Shown here piece by piece: positions 18,266 through 26,377 of a stretch of DNA of 64,000 nt. Source of the stretch: Symbioplanes lichenis (lineage in GTDB: Bacteria > Actinomycetota > Actinomycetes > Mycobacteriales > Micromonosporaceae); the NCBI RefSeq assembly GCF_030709675.1, contig NZ_JAUZQD010000016.1:186001-250000 (forward strand), in the 5' to 3' direction. The notes under the pieces are model-generated. The model saw nothing but the letters and a program-made list of their open reading frames with translations, was not told where the DNA came from and ran no database searches. The translations under genes were made by a program, and so were the position numbers. Each line of letters starts with the position of its first letter. The stretch's first letter is position 1.

Positions 18266-19225
18266 ATGCGCCCGGTTGAGCTTCCCGAGGTCCCTTACGG
18301 CGCCACGGCCGTACGCCCGAATTGGTCGGATCTGCCGCCCGAGGTGCGGGCCGCGATCGACCGGAGACTGGGCTCGCCGGTCCGCGTCGCGACGCCGGCC
18401 GGAGGCGGTTTCACCAGGGCTTTCGCCGCGGTGGTCGAGACCGGGTCGGGCGAGCGGGTCTTCCTCAAGGCCGCACCCCACCAAGATCCGACTTCCGACT
18501 GGTACGCCCATGAGGCGACCGTCACAGCCGCCTTGCCCCCCGAGGTGCCCGCCGCCCGGCCGCGCTGGACGCTCGACGCGGCGGGATGGTTCGTGCTGTG
18601 CCTGACCGCGGTGGAGGGGCGCGTACCGGCGCTGCCTTGGCATCCGGACGAACTGCGGTCGGCCCTGCACGCGTGGAAGGTCGCCGCCACGGCCCTGCGC
18701 CGGCCGCCCGCGGGCATCGACGCGCCGCCGCTCGCCGGGATCATCCGGGGCGAGCTGTCATGGTGGACCCAGATCATGAACGGTCTCGAGCCGATCCCCC
18801 CGGCACCGGCCTGGGCCGCCGACCGGCTGGACGACCTGGCGGCGCTCGAGGAGACCCTGCCCGGGCTGGTCGACGGTCCGGGCATGCTGCACGGCGACCT
18901 GCGGATCGACAACATCATGATTGACAGGTACGGGCGGAGCACGCTCTGCGACTGGACGTGGCCCGCCCGGGGCGAGGCGTGGTTCGACACGGTGACCCTG
19001 CTCGTCACGGCGTACGCGAGCGGCCTGGACGCCGACAGTTACCTGGACGGCTGGGACGCCCCACCGGAGGGCGTCGACGGCGTCCTCGCGGCCATGGGCG
19101 GCTACTGGCTGACCCGCGCGGCGGCCGGCCCGAGCAGCGCGTCGCCGCACAGCCGTCAGCACCAGCGGTTCAGCGGGCACCAGGCGCTGGCCTGGCTCGC
19201 CGCCCGCCGCGGCTGGGCCGGCTGA
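18266..19225 (+). CDS. Aminoglycoside phosphotransferase (APH)-like kinase
   Basis: 319 residues with the APH/choline-kinase fold. A glycine-rich start (PAGGGFTRAFAAVV), VFLKAAP with the ATP lysine, the catalytic loop MLHGDLRIDNIMI and the metal aspartate in LCDWTWPARG can be read in order. Such single genes are common in actinomycetes and act on small molecules; resistance function is not implied. There is no ribosome site at the ATG, and CAGGAT ends 6 nt before it, a weak fit to the leaderless pattern. The last codons and stop lie in the first copy of a tandem duplication (19217-19267). Confidence 0.85.
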   Translation: MRPVELPEVPYGATAVRPNWSDLPPEVRAAIDRRLGSPVRVATPAGGGFTRAFAAVVETGSGERVFLKAAPHQDPTSDWYAHEATVTAALPPEVPAARPRWTLDAAGWFVLCLTAVEGRVPALPWHPDELRSALHAWKVAATALRRPPAGIDAPPLAGIIRGELSWWTQIMNGLEPIPPAPAWAADRLDDLAALEETLPGLVDGPGMLHGDLRIDNIMIDRYGRSTLCDWTWPARGEAWFDTVTLLVTAYASGLDADSYLDGWDAPPEGVDGVLAAMGGYWLTRAAAGPSSASPHSRQHQRFSGHQALAWLAARRGWAG

Positions 19226-19267
19226 CGGGCTCCCCGGTCGATGCCGGCTGACGGGCTCCCGGTCGAT
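19217..19267. repeat. 26-bp tandem duplication over the 3' end of the APH-like gene
   Basis: Unit GCCGGCTGACGGGCTCCCCG+GTCGAT is followed directly by a 25-bp copy lacking one C. The first copy contains the stop codon of the kinase gene; the second repeats that stop. Confidence 0.85.
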
Positions 19268-19297
19268 TTGGGAGGCGCGGATCAGGCCTGATACATT
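19268..19297 (+). promoter_or_regulatory. Promoter of rpsT
   Basis: TTGGGA, an 18-bp spacer and TACATT. This predicts a leader of about 130 nt before rpsT, unusually long for this window. Confidence 0.55.
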
Positions 19298-19361
19298 GGT
19301 TCGTCGCGTGTGGTGGCGCGTTCCTGCGTGCTGCTCACCGCTTTGAGCACTTCGACGTTGT

Positions 19362-19384
19362 GGTGCCTCAGACCTCTGAGCACC
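19362..19384 (+). promoter_or_regulatory. Leader hairpin upstream of rpsT
   Basis: GGTG-C-CTCAGA pairs with TCTGAG-CACC around a 2-nt tip, a 10-bp stem with one bulged C, 48 nt before the start codon. S20 controls its own synthesis in E. coli, so an autoregulatory or stability role is plausible but unproven. Confidence 0.4.
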
Positions 19385-19432
19385 GCAGAAGTCTCAGTAC
19401 ATCATCCGAACTAGTCAGGACAAGGCTGTCGC

Positions 19433-19699
19433 GTGGCGAACATCAAGTCCCAGATCAAGCGCAACCGGCAGAACGAGAAGGCCCGGCTGCGCAACAAGTC
19501 GGTCAAGTCGTCGCTGAAGACCGTGATCCGCAAGCTGCACGAGGCGAGCGACGCGGGCAACACCGAGACGGCGACCGCCCTTCTTCGTGACGCCTCGCGC
19601 CAGCTCGACAAGGCCGTCAGCAAGGGCGTCATCCACAAGAACCAGGCGGCGAACCGCAAGTCGGCCATCGCCAAGAAGGTCGCTGCTCTCTCCGCCTGA
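19433..19699 (+). CDS. rpsT: 30S ribosomal protein S20
   Basis: 88 residues, the normal S20 length. Lysine/arginine-rich helices: MANIKSQIKRNRQNEKARLR, NKSVKSSLKTVIRKL, then KGVIHKNQAANRKSAIAKKV. It binds 16S rRNA near the bottom of the 30S subunit early in assembly. The GTG start has AGGACAAGG upstream. It is a single-gene unit with its own promoter and long leader, and it lies on the opposite strand from lepA. Confidence 0.98.
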   Translation: MANIKSQIKRNRQNEKARLRNKSVKSSLKTVIRKLHEASDAGNTETATALLRDASRQLDKAVSKGVIHKNQAANRKSAIAKKVAALSA

Positions 19700-19703
19700 T
19701 TCG

Positions 19704-19758
19704 ACCGAGGCACCCTCTGCCCGGCGGCGCCCTCGACACGAGGCAGGTCGCCCTCGGT
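19704..19758 (+). terminator. Branched stem-loop after rpsT
   Basis: ACCGAGG pairs with CCTCGGT and encloses a perfect CCTCG-ACA-CGAGG hairpin. It starts 5 nt after the rpsT stop. No U-tract; terminator or 3' stabiliser. Confidence 0.45.
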
Positions 19759-19961
19759 GGGGTCCCTCATGAGGCGACCGCAGCACCGGCGCTCCTTCCG
19801 AGCCGCCGGCCGTTGCGGGGAGGCCTCCCCCTCCGATCGGGCGCGTCCGGTCGGCGCTCCGGCATGGTGACTTGCCGAAGCACAATGTCGGCCCGCCGGG
19901 TCCGGACCCATCGCGTCAGCGATGATCCGCCCGGCCCGGGCTGACACCGGTCCCCGACCAC

Positions 19962-19999
19962 ACTCAGGCACCGCTGGACTCGTCCGGCGGTGCCTGAGT
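19962..19999. terminator. Perfect 13-bp hairpin between rpsT and holA
   Basis: ACTCAGGCACCGC pairs without mismatch with GCGGTGCCTGAGT across a 12-nt loop. It lies 262 nt after rpsT, so it would terminate a longer rpsT transcript or an unannotated RNA. Confidence 0.6.
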
Positions 20000-20004
20000 C
20001 GTTC

Positions 20005-20070
20005 CCGGCGGCGTGCTCGGCGCATACCGGCGGCGTGCTCGGCGCATCCCGGCGGCGTGCTCGGCGCATC
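20005..20070. repeat. 22-bp tandem repeat, three units
   Basis: CCGGCGGCGTGCTCGGCGCA plus two bases, three head-to-tail copies (20005, 20027, 20049) differing only at the last base. The array begins 5 nt after the 13-bp hairpin. Confidence 0.85.
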
Positions 20071-20482
20071 GCGACGGCATCGCCCGGCCGGTCCGCGCGG
20101 CGGGCGGCGACGACGGGTTGCCCCACGCACGCAGCCGGCAGGGCGTGGGCCCGCGCATGCTGGGCCCCCGCCCGGTGCCCGCGGGAGCGACGGCCCGGAC
20201 CACGACGGACATGGGACATGAAGCCGTTGAATTTGATCTTGAAGACTGCGGCAACACGCCCGGGTTAGCCCGACCGAGCGATTCGACCCCGGGCGATCGG
20301 TTCGGATGTGCCCCGCGTCACGTTTCTCACGTAAAACAGACATCCAGCCTGATCGAGCCGCTTTACCGCGCCGCGGGGATGGCTAAAGACCGATATGTCG
20401 GGTTTCGCGTTCCTCGATCAACAGGCTCCGGGCAGCGGCCGGCCGGGCGGAAGTGTCGGACCCCCGTGGGAGGATTTTCGTC

Positions 20483-21457
20483 GTGAACAGCACGCCGCCC
20501 GATCCGCTGGTCCTCGTCCTCGGCGACGAGGAGTTGCTCGCTGCCCGCGCCGTCACCGCGACGGTCGAGGCCGCGCGGGCCGCCGACCCCGGCGCCGACA
20601 TCCGGGAATACGAGGCCGGCCAGATCGCCGCGGGCGAGGTCGCCGAGATGCTGAGCCCGTCGCTGTTCGGCGGCCGCCGCGTGCTCGTGATCCGCAGCGG
20701 GCAGGACGCGCGCAAGGACCTCACCACGGCGCTGCTGGCCTACGCCAAGGCGCCCGACCCCGACGTCACCCTCATCGTCACGCACCCGGGCGCGGCCAAG
20801 GGCAAGGCCTTCGCCGACGGCCTGAAATCCGCGGGCGCGACGGTGATCCCCGCCATGAAGCTCAAGAACGACCGGGAGCGCACGGCGTTCGTCCGCGACG
20901 AGTTCCGGCGGCACGGCGGCCGCTGTGACGAGGCCGCGGCGTCCGCCCTGCTCCAGGCCGTCGGCTCCGACCTCCGCGAGATCGCCGCGGCCTGCTCCCA
21001 GCTCCTCGCCGACACCGACGGCAAGATCAGCGCCGCCGTGGTCGCCCGCTACTACAAGGGTCGCGCCGAGGTCAGCGGCTTCGCCGTCGCCGACGCCGCC
21101 ATGATCGGCGACGTCCCCGCCGCCCTCGAGGCCCTCCGCTGGGCCCTCCACGTCGGCGTCGACCCCGTCCCGATCGCCGACGCCCTCGCCGACGGCGTGC
21201 GCACCGTCGCCCGCGTCGCCTCCGCCGGCCGCGGCAACCCCTACCAGATGGCCAGCTCCCTCGGCATGCCCGCCTGGAAGATCCAAAAGGCCCAGGAGCG
21301 CAGCCGCGGCTGGACCCCCGAAGCCCTGGTCGACGCCATGCGAGCCGCCGCCGACTGCAACGCCGCGGTCAAGGGCGGCTCCGAGGACAGGGGCTATGCC
21401 TTGGAGCAGGCCGTGTTCGCGGTGGCCCGGGCCCGGCACTCCGGAGGTGCCCGGTGA
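20483..21457 (+). CDS. holA: DNA polymerase III subunit delta
   Basis: 324 residues. Clamp-loader delta opens the beta clamp. LVLVLGDEELLAARAV opens the AAA+-like domain, followed by AGEVAEMLSPSLFGGRRVLVIR and the C-terminal collar region (EVSGFAVADAAMIGDVPAALEALRW, YQMASSLGMPAWKIQKAQ). I place the start at GTG 20483 because GGGAGGA lies 8 nt upstream; an in-frame GTG at 20453 has none. The stop overlaps the next gene by four bases (GTGA), so the two are translationally coupled. comEA and comEC, usual neighbours of holA, lie 5 kb downstream on the same strand. Confidence 0.95.
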   Translation: MNSTPPDPLVLVLGDEELLAARAVTATVEAARAADPGADIREYEAGQIAAGEVAEMLSPSLFGGRRVLVIRSGQDARKDLTTALLAYAKAPDPDVTLIVTHPGAAKGKAFADGLKSAGATVIPAMKLKNDRERTAFVRDEFRRHGGRCDEAAASALLQAVGSDLREIAAACSQLLADTDGKISAAVVARYYKGRAEVSGFAVADAAMIGDVPAALEALRWALHVGVDPVPIADALADGVRTVARVASAGRGNPYQMASSLGMPAWKIQKAQERSRGWTPEALVDAMRAAADCNAAVKGGSEDRGYALEQAVFAVARARHSGGAR

Positions 21458-23034
21458 GCCGGTTCCGCCGCGGCTCCGAAAGCCGGAGCGACGCGATCAG
21501 CCCGAGCTGGGGCCGCAGTCTGCCCTCAGCACCGCGCGGCGGCAACCTGCCTCCGCAAGCGCCCGGCGAACCCTCATCCGGCAACACCGGCCCGCACGGC
21601 AGAAGTGACGGTCCGCGCGGCGGAAACGTGGGCTCGCACGGCGGCGCCCCGGCTCTGGACGCGGCATCGGGCGCGGCATCGCCCGCGGCTTCGGACGCGG
21701 CTTCGCCCGCGGCTTCGGACGCGGCTTCGCCCGGGGCGGCCGAGCGGCGGAACACGCACGACGTTCCGGGCCCGGGCGCCTGGCCCCCGCTCCGGCCCGA
21801 CGGGCGCAGCATGAGCGACCGCTTCGGCGTGACCACCGACCGGCAGTCCGGCGAACGACGCGGCATGGGGCGCGCCATGCGCTTCCGCGACGCCGCCCGC
21901 CCCGAGGTCCCGCCCGCCGAAGCCCGCCTCGGCCGGCTCCGCGAGGAAGCCCGCGCCGGCCGGACAGCCCTGCGCGCCCAGCCCCTGCCCGACCCGATCG
22001 ACTGGGCCTACCAGGGCAGCCCCGCCCCGGCCGGCCCCGATCGCCAGAGCCACCCGGGCGGCCCCGACCCCGCCGACCCCGGACGCCAGAGCCACCCGGG
22101 CGGCCCCGACCCCGCCGACCCCGGACGCCGGAACCACCTCGGCGGCCCCTTCCCCGGCGATGCCGACGGCCGGGGCTACCGGGACGCTCCCTCCTCGGGC
22201 AACGTCAGTAGTCGGGGCCATCAGACCCGCGACGCGGTCTACCGGGGCAGCACCACCACCGCCCCGGAGCCGGTCGGCGCCGCGACGGCCGGGGCCCGCC
22301 CGGCGGCAAGCTCCTCAGCTGTGGGCCGCCCGGCAGCGCTCGTCCAGGCCCCGCCGACCCGCCGCCCGCGCGCAGCCGCGGCGTCCAACCCGGCGCGGGT
22401 GGAGGCGGACAAAGCACACCGCCCGATGTACGCCCGCATGCTCCGCCTCCGCCACGTCGCACCGAGCGGCTTCCTGTGCTTCGTCTTCCTCGAAGGCACG
22501 GTCGCCCTCGGCATCCTGCTGGCCCTCGCCGAGCTGGTCAGCTGGTGGGGTGTCCTCGTGCTGCCCGCGGCCGTGGCCGGGATGGTCAAGCTGAACGACA
22601 TGGTCGCCGGCGTCCTCGAACGTCAGCTCGCGGCCTCCCCCGCGGGCTCCCGCCCCTCCCCGCCGCCGTCGAGCAGCAGCCCCGGATCAGGCCCCCAGCC
22701 GCCGTCGAGCAGCAGCCCGGGCTCAGGCTCCCGGCCGCCGTTGAGCAGCGGCCCGGAGTCAGGAGCCGACGACCGGTCTCCCTCCGCAAGCGCGGCGCAC
22801 GAGCCCTTCCTTCCGGCGGCGCCGAACCGCCTCACCGGCCCCTACACGAACAATCGCCACGCCCGCGACGCGTGGATCCGCCCGCCCGCCGAGGAAGCCG
22901 CCCTCGAAGGCCCCACCCCTGCTATGCCCGCGCTCCCCGGCATCGACAACGGCGCCCGCCCGGCCCGGCAGTGGGCCGACGACATCGACGACCAGCAGCG
23001 CTCGCGACAGTCGGCCGCCCGCCGCTACGAGTGA
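21454..23034 (+). CDS. Disordered protein with a central two-helix membrane segment, coupled to holA
   Basis: 526 residues; not recognised as a named family. Residues 1-330 are low-complexity (Gly/Pro/Ser/Arg), including Ala-Ser-Pro/Asp-Ala runs near 70-90 and a 14-residue repeat GRQSHPGGPDPADP. Around 340-390 is the only folded-looking part: RMLRLRHVAPSGFLCFVFLE, then two hydrophobic helices (GTVALGILLALAELVSWWGV, VLVLPAAVAGMVKLNDMVAG). The tail has PSSSSPGSG repeats and ends acidic. Translation starts inside the holA stop codon. A small inner-membrane protein with long cytoplasmic tails is inferred. Confidence 0.7.
   Translation: MSRFRRGSESRSDAISPSWGRSLPSAPRGGNLPPQAPGEPSSGNTGPHGRSDGPRGGNVGSHGGAPALDAASGAASPAASDAASPAASDAASPGAAERRNTHDVPGPGAWPPLRPDGRSMSDRFGVTTDRQSGERRGMGRAMRFRDAARPEVPPAEARLGRLREEARAGRTALRAQPLPDPIDWAYQGSPAPAGPDRQSHPGGPDPADPGRQSHPGGPDPADPGRRNHLGGPFPGDADGRGYRDAPSSGNVSSRGHQTRDAVYRGSTTTAPEPVGAATAGARPAASSSAVGRPAALVQAPPTRRPRAAAASNPARVEADKAHRPMYARMLRLRHVAPSGFLCFVFLEGTVALGILLALAELVSWWGVLVLPAAVAGMVKLNDMVAGVLERQLAASPAGSRPSPPPSSSSPGSGPQPPSSSSPGSGSRPPLSSGPESGADDRSPSASAAHEPFLPAAPNRLTGPYTNNRHARDAWIRPPAEEAALEGPTPAMPALPGIDNGARPARQWADDIDDQQRSRQSAARRYE
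22042..22125 (+). repeat. In-frame 42-bp tandem repeat, two full copies
   Basis: Two copies (22042, 22084) encode GRQSHPGGPDPADP-type units inside the holA-coupled gene, followed by a diverged third. The period is a multiple of three, so the reading frame is kept. Confidence 0.85.
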
Positions 23035-23163
23035 CCGCCACGCCGCACGCCACGACAAGCTGCGCGCCACGACAGGCCGGGCGTCACGAGAAGCCGCGCG
23101 CGGTGCGAGCGCTGACCGGCGTACGGAATGATGGGGGTCTGACCGGAACCGCACCCCGCCCGG

Positions 23164-23169
23164 TAGCGT
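23164..23169 (+). promoter_or_regulatory. -10 element for the lipoprotein gene
   Basis: TAGCGT ends 10 nt before the ATG at 23180, predicting a leader of only a few bases, although AGAGGA is also present. Confidence 0.4.
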
Positions 23170-23179
23170 CAGAGGAACC

Positions 23180-23593
23180 ATGATGCGACGTTTTCTCGTG
23201 ATGGCGACCGCTGCCGCGGCGCTCTCGCTCGCCGCGTGCGCCAACGGCACCGGTGACGAGGCCGGAGCGCCGTCCGCGCCGAGTGCCGCCGTGCCCAGCG
23301 CGACCACGCCCGGCGCGACCGGGCCGAGCGAGGAGCCCGGAGTGCCCAGTCAGGAGCCGAGCGCCCCGGCCGACGAGGCCGGGACCACGACGCTGAGCGG
23401 CACGATCGAGGCCGGCGTCGAGCCCAACTGCCTGATCCTCGGCAAGCATCTGCTCGTCTTCAAGGACCCGGCGCTGCAGTCGGCGGCGAAGGCCGGCGCG
23501 TCGGTCACCGTGACCGGCCGCGTCGCGACGGGGATGATGACGACCTGCATGCAGGGTACGCCCTTCGAGGTCACCGCCATCCGGCCGAAGTGA
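23180..23593 (+). CDS. Lipoprotein with a small beta-rich C-terminal domain
   Basis: 137 residues. A lipoprotein signal peptide ends in LSLAAC with the lipidated Cys20. A 45-residue Ser/Pro/Ala/Glu-rich spacer follows, then a compact domain beginning TTTLSGTIEAGVEPNCLILG and ending VTVTGRVATGMMTTCMQGTPFEV, with two cysteines that could form a disulfide. The layout suggests an OB-like or small binding domain displayed outside the membrane. Function unknown. Preceded by degenerate 17-bp repeats (CGCCACGACAAGC-type) at about 23038-23095. Confidence 0.75.
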   Translation: MMRRFLVMATAAAALSLAACANGTGDEAGAPSAPSAAVPSATTPGATGPSEEPGVPSQEPSAPADEAGTTTLSGTIEAGVEPNCLILGKHLLVFKDPALQSAAKAGASVTVTGRVATGMMTTCMQGTPFEVTAIRPK

Positions 23594-23624
23594 TCCGCCG
23601 TCGGCGGAGCGGGCGGTCATCGGT

Positions 23625-23630
23625 TACCGT
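23625..23630 (+). promoter_or_regulatory. -10 element for degV (leaderless type)
   Basis: TACCGT ends 6 nt before the ATG at 23637. Confidence 0.45.
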
Positions 23631-23636
23631 CGCCGC

Positions 23637-24485
23637 ATGCCCGTCGCGGTCGTCACCGACTCCACCGCGTACCTGCCGTCCGAGCTGCACGACGCCCACG
23701 ACCTGACCGTCGTCCCGCTCACCGTGGTCATCAACGGTGACGAGGGCCTCGAGGGGTGTGAGGTGTCACCGGCCGAGGTGGCGCGTGCGCTCGGTCAGCG
23801 GCGTGTGGCCGTGAGCACGTCGCGGCCGGCGCCGGGGCAATTCGTGGCGGCCTACCGGAAGCTGCTCGACGCGGGCGCCGACGGCGTGGTTTCGGTGCAT
23901 TTGTCGGCTCAGCTGTCGGGCACCTACGACGCCGCCAAGCTCGCCGCCGCCGAGGTCGGCCCCGCGGTCGAGGTCGTGGACAGCGGGACGACCGGCATGG
24001 GCCTGGGCTTCGCGGCCCTGGCGGCGTCGGAGGCGGCCCACCGGGGGGCATCTCCGGCTGAGGTACGGAACACCGCAACGCGACACGCCTCACAGGTCAG
24101 CACGCTCTTCTACGTGGACACGCTGGAGTTCCTGCGCCGCGGGGGCCGGATCGGGGCGGCCGAGGCACTGCTCGGCACCGCCCTCTCGGTCAAGCCGATC
24201 CTGCACGTGGTCGAGGGCGGCATCGTGGTGCGGGACAAGGTTCGCACGGCGGGGCGGGCGCTGGCCCGCCTCGTCGACCTGGCCGTGGAGGCGTCCGGCC
24301 TGGGCGAGGTCGACATCGCCGTGCACCATCTCGCCGCCGCCGACCGGGCCGCGGCGCTGGCCGACGCGGTGACGATGCGCCTGGGTGACCGGCTGCGCGA
24401 CTGCTACATCGCCGAGATCGGGGCCGTGGTCGCCGCGCACGTGGGCCCGGGGCTAGCCGGCGTCGTCGTCCACCGGCGGGAATGA
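23637..24485 (+). CDS. degV: DegV family fatty-acid-binding protein
   Basis: 282 residues, family length. VAVVTDSTAYLPSEL opens the fold; VSTSRPAPGQF and VHLSAQLSGTYDAAKLAA supply the serines that hold the fatty acid carboxylate. Then VDSGTTGMGLGFAALAASEAA and FYVDTLEFLRRGGRIGAAEALLGTALSVKPIL, the DegV hallmark. In Firmicutes such proteins (FakB) present fatty acids to the kinase FakA; no fakA-like gene is in this window. Its 3' end overlaps the convergent next gene by 33 bp. Confidence 0.92.
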   Translation: MPVAVVTDSTAYLPSELHDAHDLTVVPLTVVINGDEGLEGCEVSPAEVARALGQRRVAVSTSRPAPGQFVAAYRKLLDAGADGVVSVHLSAQLSGTYDAAKLAAAEVGPAVEVVDSGTTGMGLGFAALAASEAAHRGASPAEVRNTATRHASQVSTLFYVDTLEFLRRGGRIGAAEALLGTALSVKPILHVVEGGIVVRDKVRTAGRALARLVDLAVEASGLGEVDIAVHHLAAADRAAALADAVTMRLGDRLRDCYIAEIGAVVAAHVGPGLAGVVVHRRE

Positions 24486-25481
24486 CTCCGCTCGCCAGCG
24501 CTCCGGATAGAGCCCCTGGGCGCTCAGATGCGGCAGCAGCTCGTCCCACGCCACCACCCGCTCGCCCAGCTGCACCTCGTCCACCTTCGGCAGCAGCACC
24601 GGCTCGTCCTGGGGCCACAGCGCCCGCGTACGCCCGTCGCCCGTGAGCAACATCTCGGCAGCCCCCGGCAGATCGGCCGCCTGCTTCGCGTACTCGCATG
24701 ACGACAGCACCGCCTCCGCGCGACGGATGCGCGCCGCGTGGTGCGCCCCGGCGTACGGAACCGTGCGTCCGCTGTCGTCCGGCGCGTAGGCCATCGGGGT
24801 TATCGCCCGCGGTGACGCCAGGTAAATGCTCTCGGACCGCGCGAAAAGCTCCGCCACGTGTGCGCTGCCGTCCGCGGTGACCAGGAGCAGCCCCCGTTCC
24901 GGTGCGAACGCCACGGGCCGCCCGCCCACCTGTTCGGCGAGCCCGGCCAGCCAGCCGTCGAGGAGCAGGTGCGACGTCCAGTACGCGTCGCCGTCGTCGA
25001 CGAACTGGACCACGACCGGCTCGGTGGCCGCACCCAGCAGCTTCGCGCCCGACAGATTGGCGCGCGCGGCCGCGAAGACCTCATCGTCGGTGACGCCCCA
25101 GCCGTGGGTGATGGTGACGTAGGTCATCGTGTCCGGCTGATCGACGACCACGAACTCGGACAGGTACGGGAACGCGGGCCGGCACAGCGGCGCGGTGCTC
25201 CGAGTGGCCGCGCCGCGCAGGACGGGCCGCAGCAACGGGCGGGCCTCGGCCCACGTGGCGGGCAGGCCGGGGGCGCGCAGGAAGCCCGCGACGAATTGAT
25301 CCACCCGGCCGCGCGGGACCTCGTCGAGACGTACCTCACTGGGTTGGTCCTCGCCGGGCCGCACGAACCGCACGGTGAAGGACGCCGAGTGATAGCGCGC
25401 CTCCGTCGCACCGGCCCGGCGCAGACGCTTGATGACGCGGCTGGCCAGACGCGCCCGCGCGGCTCTGCGGAACAAGCCCAC
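24453..25481 (-). CDS. Uncharacterised protein, possibly DUF1444-like
   Basis: 342 residues, soluble, no signal or membrane helix. I do not firmly recognise it. The order of segments (basic N-terminus, SEFVVVDQPDTMTYVTITHG, WGVTDDEVFAAARANLSG, then a strand-rich C-terminal half with ERGLLLVTADGSAHVAELFA) recalls YtpQ/DUF1444 proteins. The W...ee.F..A..NL block is the main similarity. The GTG at 25481 has AGAGGGG 9 nt before it and a possible TAAAGT -10 further up. The gene ends inside degV on the other strand. Confidence 0.6.
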   Translation of the reverse strand: MGLFRRAARARLASRVIKRLRRAGATEARYHSASFTVRFVRPGEDQPSEVRLDEVPRGRVDQFVAGFLRAPGLPATWAEARPLLRPVLRGAATRSTAPLCRPAFPYLSEFVVVDQPDTMTYVTITHGWGVTDDEVFAAARANLSGAKLLGAATEPVVVQFVDDGDAYWTSHLLLDGWLAGLAEQVGGRPVAFAPERGLLLVTADGSAHVAELFARSESIYLASPRAITPMAYAPDDSGRTVPYAGAHHAARIRRAEAVLSSCEYAKQAADLPGAAEMLLTGDGRTRALWPQDEPVLLPKVDEVQLGERVVAWDELLPHLSAQGLYPERWRAESFPPVDDDAG

Positions 25482-25531
25482 GCGCGACCCCTCTGTTCGC
25501 TCCCCCAGTCGTGGGCGACGACTTTAGCGGT

Positions 25532-26296
25532 TCATCCTGTGGCTGTCACCACCGTCGCCTCGAGCTCGTCGTCGTACGACAGCCCCGGACGCAGGCCGGC
25601 CCGGCGGACAGCCTCGACCGCCGTGTCAGCCTGTGCCTCCGTGATCTCGGACAGCAACAGGCCGTCCGGGGCCAGCCATGCGCCCGCCTCCGCGACGACG
25701 GCCCGGAAGACATCGAGGCCGTCGGGCCCTCCGTCGAGAGCGGTGCGCGGCTCGTGCAGACGCGCCTCGGCCGGCAGGTAGTCGATGTGCGCACTGGCTA
25801 CGTACGGCACGTTGGCGAGGAGGACATTGATCCGCCCGCGGAGACTGTCCGGCAACGCGGCGAACAGGTCACCCTGATACACCCGATCCGCGCCCAGGTT
25901 GTCGCGGGCACAGGCCACTGCGGCAGGGTCGCTGTCCGCGGCGGTCACTTCGATCCCGGGTACGCGCCGGAGCAGCGCGAGCCCCAGCGCACCTGACCCG
26001 CAACACAGGTCGACGACGGTGTGACCCGGGCGGGTGTGGGTCGCCGCCACCCGGACCAGCAGCCGGCTGCGCACCCTCGGAACGAAGACGCCGGGCCGGA
26101 GGCCGATCCGCCCGCCGTCGAATTCGGCATGCCCGACGATCTGCTCCAAGGGCTCGCCCGCCGCACGCCGGGCGATGAGCGCTCGGAGGTCGGTCGCCGA
26201 GGCGGCCGCTTCGACGAGAATGGCGGCCTCCTCCTCGGCATAGACACATCCCACCGCTCTGAGCTGGGCGGTCGTGTCGGCTAGCACAGCGTTCAT
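25532..26296 (-). CDS. PrmC-related N5-glutamine methyltransferase (NVPY variant)
   Basis: 254 residues with the HemK/PrmC layout: an N-terminal helical cap, then LEQIVGHAEFDG, LRPGVFVPRVRSRLLV and the SAM motif VVDLCCGSGALGLALL. The catalytic tetrapeptide, NPPY in PrmC, is NVPY (LLANVPYVAS) here. That, with EPRTALDGGPDGLDVFR, matches the actinobacterial PrmC-related group (TIGR03704) of unknown substrate rather than the release-factor enzyme. ATG 26296 is preceded by GGGAG. It is divergent from comEA. Confidence 0.85.
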   Translation of the reverse strand: MNAVLADTTAQLRAVGCVYAEEEAAILVEAAASATDLRALIARRAAGEPLEQIVGHAEFDGGRIGLRPGVFVPRVRSRLLVRVAATHTRPGHTVVDLCCGSGALGLALLRRVPGIEVTAADSDPAAVACARDNLGADRVYQGDLFAALPDSLRGRINVLLANVPYVASAHIDYLPAEARLHEPRTALDGGPDGLDVFRAVVAEAGAWLAPDGLLLSEITEAQADTAVEAVRRAGLRPGLSYDDELEATVVTATG

Positions 26297-26364
26297 GGGA
26301 CTCCCGGGTTATCCACAATGGGCCGCTGTCCACAGGGGCGGCGGCGACGATGCTGCTCGCACCC

Positions 26365-26370
26365 TACGGT
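26365..26370 (+). promoter_or_regulatory. -10 element for comEA (leaderless type)
   Basis: TACGGT ends 7 nt before the GTG at 26378, which also decides the start codon. Confidence 0.5.
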
Positions 26371-26377
26371 CGCCGGC

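Larger units (their letters stand above)
19759..20482. other. Gene-poor interval between rpsT and holA
   Basis: About 720 bp with no convincing coding sequence. It holds a 13-bp perfect hairpin, three copies of a 22-bp repeat, and a patch at about 20220-20440 with clearly lower G+C than the surroundings. Open frames here have no recognisable motifs, ribosome sites or leaderless promoters. A decayed gene or a non-coding RNA cannot be excluded. Confidence 0.5.

Noticed and set aside
18266..19225. Antibiotic-resistance gene
   Set aside because: The APH-like fold alone does not identify an aminoglycoside substrate, and no resistance context or mobile element is nearby.
19411..20343. Arginine/proline-rich minus-strand frame across rpsT and the following gap
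   Set aside because: It overlaps rpsT on the other strand, contains the 22-bp repeats and has no domain.
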